Source of the DNA: Lachnospiraceae bacterium
GTDB taxonomy: Bacteria > Bacillota > Clostridia > Lachnospirales > Lachnospiraceae
Direction of reading: 5' to 3'
Assembly: GCA_022798035.1 (NCBI GenBank)
Contig: JAAWLS010000013.1
Span: forward strand, 1 to 17,045
DNA: 17,045 nt
Under the pieces are notes generated by a model, which saw nothing but the letters and a program-made list of their open reading frames with translations, ran no database searches and was not told where the DNA came from. Positions 14,524-17,045 of this stretch are shown here, in pieces. The translations under genes were made by a program, and so were the position numbers. Position 1 is the first letter of the stretch. The number at the start of each line of letters is the position of its first letter.

Positions 14524-14937
14524 TCACATAAGGGAAAATTCCCTGTTATAGATATTTATGTAGAGTTCCACATAAGGATTGGAATTCATGATAGGGGACA
14601 ATACCGCTGTGGGAATCATAACTGCCTGAACCGTTTCAACCGGCTCAATGATAATTTCAAACTCAATAGTTTCCAGGAGACATGATGCGCAGAGAACGCA
14701 GCTGTCGCCGGCATATATATGAAAAAGTGTGACCTCTCTTCCCTCTTCCGATACAATATACACCCGTATATTTCCGGACAGCACAATAAGAGCTCCCTGG
14801 CATTTCATATCAGAGCGGTGTATGAGATGCCCTTTTGCGTAAGTTACATCCACACTTTTATGAATAAAATGTTCTTTTTCTTTATCAGAAAGTTTGCTCC
14901 AGAATGGAAATGTTTTGGAAAATAACGTTTCTCTCAA
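14524..14937 (-). CDS. Crp/Fnr-family regulator, truncated: sensor domain without DNA-binding domain (probable pseudogene)
   Basis: The 137 residues correspond to the cyclic-nucleotide-binding-type beta-roll of Clostridial Crp/Fnr regulators (FSKTFPFWSKLSDKEK at the N-terminus, then SGNIRVYIVSEEGREVTLF and AGDSCVLCASC). Full-length members have about 220 residues with a C-terminal winged helix, absent here. The TGA comes right after FSLM, where relatives usually have a Trp at the start of the helix leading to the DNA-binding domain. The nine codons after the stop still read LDYIQQRIF, resembling the usual MQQILF, and then the sequence dissolves into the ribosome binding site of the next gene. 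This looks like loss of the HTH domain rather than a designed short protein, although a stand-alone sensor is possible. The start is TTG at 14937, with AGGAGG nine bases away. Confidence 0.75.
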   Translation of the reverse strand: MRETLFSKTFPFWSKLSDKEKEHFIHKSVDVTYAKGHLIHRSDMKCQGALIVLSGNIRVYIVSEEGREVTLFHIYAGDSCVLCASCLLETIEFEIIIEPVETVQAVMIPTAVLSPIMNSNPYVELYINIYNREFSLM

Positions 14938-14963
14938 AAATAATTACCTCCTCTTCAGTGCAT

Positions 14964-14972
14964 ATTATACCA
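14964..14972 (-). promoter_or_regulatory. Extended -10 promoter of the truncated Crp-type gene
   Basis: On the minus strand TGGTATAAT (TATAAT at 14964-14969 with an upstream TG at 14971-14972) gives an extended -10. No good -35 lies at 17 bases. The start site would lie about 10 bases before the AGGAGG. The promoter therefore looks intact although the gene is truncated. Confidence 0.65.
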
Positions 14973-15030
14973 TGATTGCTATGCAGTACGACAGGTTTTC
15001 CACTCAAATTTTTGAAAGTTATCAGATAAA

Positions 15031-15059
15031 TTTAAAAAAAGCAATAAATATGTTATAAT
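15031..15059 (+). promoter_or_regulatory. Promoter of the sortase-sirtuin-DUF951 operon
   Basis: TTTAAA (15031-15036) and a perfect TATAAT (15054-15059) are 17 bases apart, with TG at 15051-15052 making an extended -10. The leader is about 26 bases. It is divergent from the Crp-type gene's promoter. Confidence 0.72.
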
Positions 15060-15091
15060 GGAAAAAAACAGAAAATGAAAGACAGGCAGTT

Positions 15092-15850
15092 ATGAAAACA
15101 AAGAGATTTGACTGGAAGAGCGCAGTCATTTTTTTGGCGGCGCTGGCAGTACTTGTATCTGCAGTGTGGAAATTGTGTTCTGCCTTTTTGGAATATCAAA
15201 AAGGGCGGCAGGAATATGGAGAACTGGAGGAATCCGCAGTTCTCGCGGGAAAGGAAAAAGAGGATTTTACAGTGGATTTTGATAAGCTGCGGGCAGTCAA
15301 CCCCGATATCATCGGCTGGATTTATTTTGAAAATATGGAAATCAGTTATCCCATTGTGCAGGGAAAAGACAACGAATATTACTTAAATCATACATTTTAC
15401 GGAGAAGAAAACAAATGCGGCTGTATTTTTATGGAGGTGGAAAATGCGGCAGATTTTGGCGATGACAATTCTTTCCTCTACGGCCATAATATGAAAGACA
15501 AGTCCATGTTTGCCAGATTGAATGAATTTCAGAAAAAAGAGACGTATGAGAAAAATCCGGCATTTTATATTTTTACGCCAAAGGGAGTGTTCCAATACAA
15601 GATATACTCCTGTTATTCCACAGAGCTGGGAGGAGATTCTTTTCTCTGCCGGTTTAAAAATCAGAAGGAGTATGGGAAGTGGCAGAAAACTGTGGCGGAC
15701 AAAAGCCTTTATGACACAGGGATTGCGCCAAATCAAAACCAGAAAACGGTGACGCTGATGACGTGCACCTCTGCAGGAGCAAGAGAACGGTTCCTGGTAC
15801 ATGGAGTGCTGACGCAGGAAGAGACGGCTGAATTTGAATCAAATCAATAG
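15092..15850 (+). CDS. srtB: Class B sortase
   Basis: A membrane-anchored cysteine transpeptidase that attaches surface proteins to the cell wall. The 252 residues have an N-terminal transmembrane helix (about 10-30), a linker, and the sortase barrel (about 60-240). The catalytic residues are His132 in YGHNM, Cys225 in TLMTCTS and Arg233 in RERFLVHG. The long helix-rich insert between His and Cys (about 135-200), and the motif TLMTCT rather than TLxTC with a short insert, place it in class B. The ribosome binding site is weak (AGG only). No NPQTN-, LPXTG- or NPKTG-type sorting signal occurs in this window, so its substrate lies elsewhere. It is the first gene of an operon, 28 bases before the sirtuin gene. 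Confidence 0.93.
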   Translation: MKTKRFDWKSAVIFLAALAVLVSAVWKLCSAFLEYQKGRQEYGELEESAVLAGKEKEDFTVDFDKLRAVNPDIIGWIYFENMEISYPIVQGKDNEYYLNHTFYGEENKCGCIFMEVENAADFGDDNSFLYGHNMKDKSMFARLNEFQKKETYEKNPAFYIFTPKGVFQYKIYSCYSTELGGDSFLCRFKNQKEYGKWQKTVADKSLYDTGIAPNQNQKTVTLMTCTSAGARERFLVHGVLTQEETAEFESNQ

Positions 15851-15878
15851 ACAGGAAAGAGAAAAAGGAGGAAATAAA

Positions 15879-16619
15879 ATGGCAAATCAAGACAGGAAAG
15901 AGCGGATTCAAAAATTTTTAGATATGGTGGACAAATCCGATAATATTGTATTTTTTGGCGGAGCAGGCGTGTCTACAGAGAGCGGAATTCCTGATTTCCG
16001 CAGTGTGGACGGACTGTACAATCAGGAATATGACTATCCGCCGGAAACCATATTGAGCCATACCTTTTACCGTCAGAATCCGGAGGAATTTTATCGTTTC
16101 TACCGGAATAAAATGCTCTGTCTGACGGCAGAGCCTAACATGGCGCATAAAAAATTGGCGGAACTGGAAGCTGCGGGAAAAGTGAAGGCGGTAATCACCC
16201 AGAATATTGACGGACTGCATCAGCTGGCCGGAAGTCAGAAAGTGCTGGAACTTCACGGAAGCGTCCACCGGAATTACTGTGAATCCTGCCATGCATTTTA
16301 CGATGCAGAATATGTGTTAAACAGCAAAGGGGTGCCCTGCTGTGAAAAATGCGGTGGAAGTTTGAAGCCGGATGTGGTTCTGTACGAGGAGGGACTGGAC
16401 AATCAGACTATTCAGGAATCCATTTATTACATCAGTCAGGCGGACATGCTGATAATAGGGGGAACATCTCTTGCCGTCTACCCGGCGGCAGGTCTTGTGG
16501 ACTATTATTCAGGCAGTAAACTGGTGCTGATTAACAAAACGGCCACGCCCAGGGACAGCCAGGCGAATTTAGTTCTGCAGGAGAGTATCGGGGAATTATT
16601 TGGAAAAATAGAAATGTAA
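15879..16619 (+). CDS. NAD-dependent protein deacylase, sirtuin (Sir2/CobB family)
   Basis: A cytosolic NAD-dependent lysine deacetylase, 246 residues. The NAD-binding motif is GAGVSTESGIPDFR (28-41). TQNIDGLHQLAG (107-118) carries Asn109 and Asp111. The catalytic His126 lies in LHGS. The zinc finger uses Cys134, Cys137, Cys155 and Cys158, with an extra Cys154, and GGTSLAVYP (194-202) follows. The wording resembles the Thermotoga Sir2-type (class U) enzymes, and the acyl pocket lacks an obvious Tyr/Arg desuccinylase pair, so deacetylation is the likely reaction (family inference). AAGGAGG at 15865-15871 sets the ATG at 15879; an in-frame ATG at 15834 inside the sortase gene has no such site. 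It is followed after 15 bases by the DUF951 gene. Confidence 0.94.
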   Translation: MANQDRKERIQKFLDMVDKSDNIVFFGGAGVSTESGIPDFRSVDGLYNQEYDYPPETILSHTFYRQNPEEFYRFYRNKMLCLTAEPNMAHKKLAELEAAGKVKAVITQNIDGLHQLAGSQKVLELHGSVHRNYCESCHAFYDAEYVLNSKGVPCCEKCGGSLKPDVVLYEEGLDNQTIQESIYYISQADMLIIGGTSLAVYPAAGLVDYYSGSKLVLINKTATPRDSQANLVLQESIGELFGKIEM

Positions 16620-16634
16620 GGAGGCGTTAAAATT

Positions 16635-16829
16635 ATGCCGATATCATTTGAAATAGGGGATATTGTCCGGTTAAAAAAGCAGCATCCCTGCGGTAGTAAT
16701 GAGTGGGAAGTACTCCGGGTGGGAGCGGATTTCCGGCTGAAATGTCTGGGGTGCGGCCATCAGGTGATGCTTGCCAGGAAAATGGTGGAGAAGAACACCA
16801 GAGGAATCCGGAAGCAGGAAGAACTTTGA
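16635..16829 (+). CDS. DUF951 family small protein
   Basis: A 64-residue protein of a conserved, uncharacterised Firmicute family. The typical pattern is visible: an N-terminal IGDIVRLKKQHPCGSNEWEV segment (7-26), RVGADFRLKC and then CLGCGHQVML (37-46). Cys19, Cys37 and Cys40 could bind a metal or form a redox pair (inference). The sirtuin stop codon is merged with its ribosome binding site (TAAGGAGG), so the two are cotranscribed and probably coupled. DUF951 genes are generally found next to housekeeping genes; the function is unknown. Confidence 0.88.
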   Translation: MPISFEIGDIVRLKKQHPCGSNEWEVLRVGADFRLKCLGCGHQVMLARKMVEKNTRGIRKQEEL

Positions 16830-16909
16830 AGGCGTGTACCACAGCGGTTTTACTGCGGTTAGGATTCCAGTTTCCCGGTTATGAGAAAGGAGGCGCAGCG
16901 AAGAAATTT

Positions 16910-16996
16910 ACGGAGCATACAGTAAAGTAAAACAGATAAAAATGTAATGTTTTAACTCCGTGCCAGGAGAGTAAAATCAGAAAATCCACACGGAGC
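16910..16996 (+). promoter_or_regulatory. Leader with mutually exclusive hairpins (possible attenuator)
   Basis: Three short segments compete. ACGGAG (16910-16915) can pair with CTCCGT (16956-16961), while CTCCGTG (16956-16962) can pair instead with CACGGAG (16989-16995). The middle segment can be in only one hairpin at a time. The set lies in the 202-base spacer between the DUF951 gene and a gene starting near 17032, where a cis-acting RNA leader would be expected. No strong promoter or T-run was seen in the spacer, and the stems are short (6-7 pairs), so the call is tentative. Confidence 0.35.
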
Positions 16997-17031
16997 CAAT
17001 AAGAGAATTATGACAGAGAGGAAAATAGGTT

Positions 17032-17045
17032 ATGAAAAAAATGAC
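17032..17045 (+). CDS. Start of an unidentified gene, cut by the window edge
   Basis: ATG at 17032 begins M-K-K-M, about 10 bases after GAGAGG at 17016-17021. A second candidate, ATG at 17010 in another frame, reads M-T-E-R-K-I-G-Y and is also open to the edge, but has poorer ribosome binding sequence. Too little is present to identify the product. The MKKM opening could be the start of a signal peptide, and it does not match the usual beginning of ribosomal protein S6. Confidence 0.35.

Noticed and set aside
16844..16860. Direct repeat GCGGTT (16844-16849, 16855-16860) after the DUF951 gene
   Set aside because: A short direct, not inverted, repeat with no further copies; no basis for a terminator or regulatory call.
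16830..17031. Possible ribosomal protein S6:S18 leader before the right-edge gene
   Set aside because: The first codons of the following gene do not match ribosomal protein S6, and the consensus structure was not recognisable.

Overview
The window looks like a core-genome stretch of a low-to-mid GC Gram-positive anaerobe, most probably a Lachnospiraceae/Clostridium cluster XIVa-type gut Firmicute. The grounds are the strong GGAGG ribosome binding sites, many short intergenic spacers, a class B sortase, a DUF951 protein, Ig-like (BIG2) secreted proteins, and the style of the ECF sigma and Crp/Fnr proteins. The genus is an inference. There are 18 protein genes that I accept (one truncated, one cut by the right edge) and one tRNA. 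I see no phage, transposase or CRISPR array.

Left part (1-5000): a PLP-dependent Orn/Lys/Arg decarboxylase-family gene on the minus strand. It is divergent from a tight four-gene plus-strand unit: ECF-type sigma factor, polytopic membrane protein (candidate anti-sigma or sensor), ABC ATPase and ABC-2-type permease. The sigma stop and the membrane-protein start overlap (ATGA), and the ATPase start lies inside the membrane-protein gene, so the four are almost certainly one regulated exporter module. This is the best candidate here for a poorly described system.

Middle (5000-10000): an initiator tRNA-Met with a full-consensus promoter, back to back with the promoter of a secreted protein that has two BIG2 domains and a Cys/His amidase-like domain. 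Next come a minus-strand AAA/SMC-like ATPase and a divergent cysteine synthase whose promoters are also back to back. The minus-strand pair of M19 dipeptidase and cytosolic SH3-NlpC/P60 peptidase follows, probably serving muropeptide or peptide recycling. The spacer upstream of that pair carries an operator-like palindrome and four copies of an 8-mer.

Right-centre (10310-14062): a MacAB/YknXYZ-type tripartite efflux system in the order ATPase, adaptor, FtsX-type permease. The adaptor has an unusually long coiled coil. It ends at a large, nearly fully foldable 87-bp inverted structure that can act as a bidirectional terminator.

Right (14186-17045): on the minus strand, a Crp/Fnr-type gene cut off right where its DNA-binding domain should begin, followed by a tiny secreted protein with two Asp-rich calcium-binding loops. 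Divergently, on the plus strand, class B sortase, sirtuin deacetylase and DUF951 protein form an operon. It is followed by a leader with three mutually exclusive pairing segments and the first codons of another gene. Starts were chosen by ribosome binding site; several genes begin downstream of the longest possible reading frame, and two start with GTG, one with TTG.
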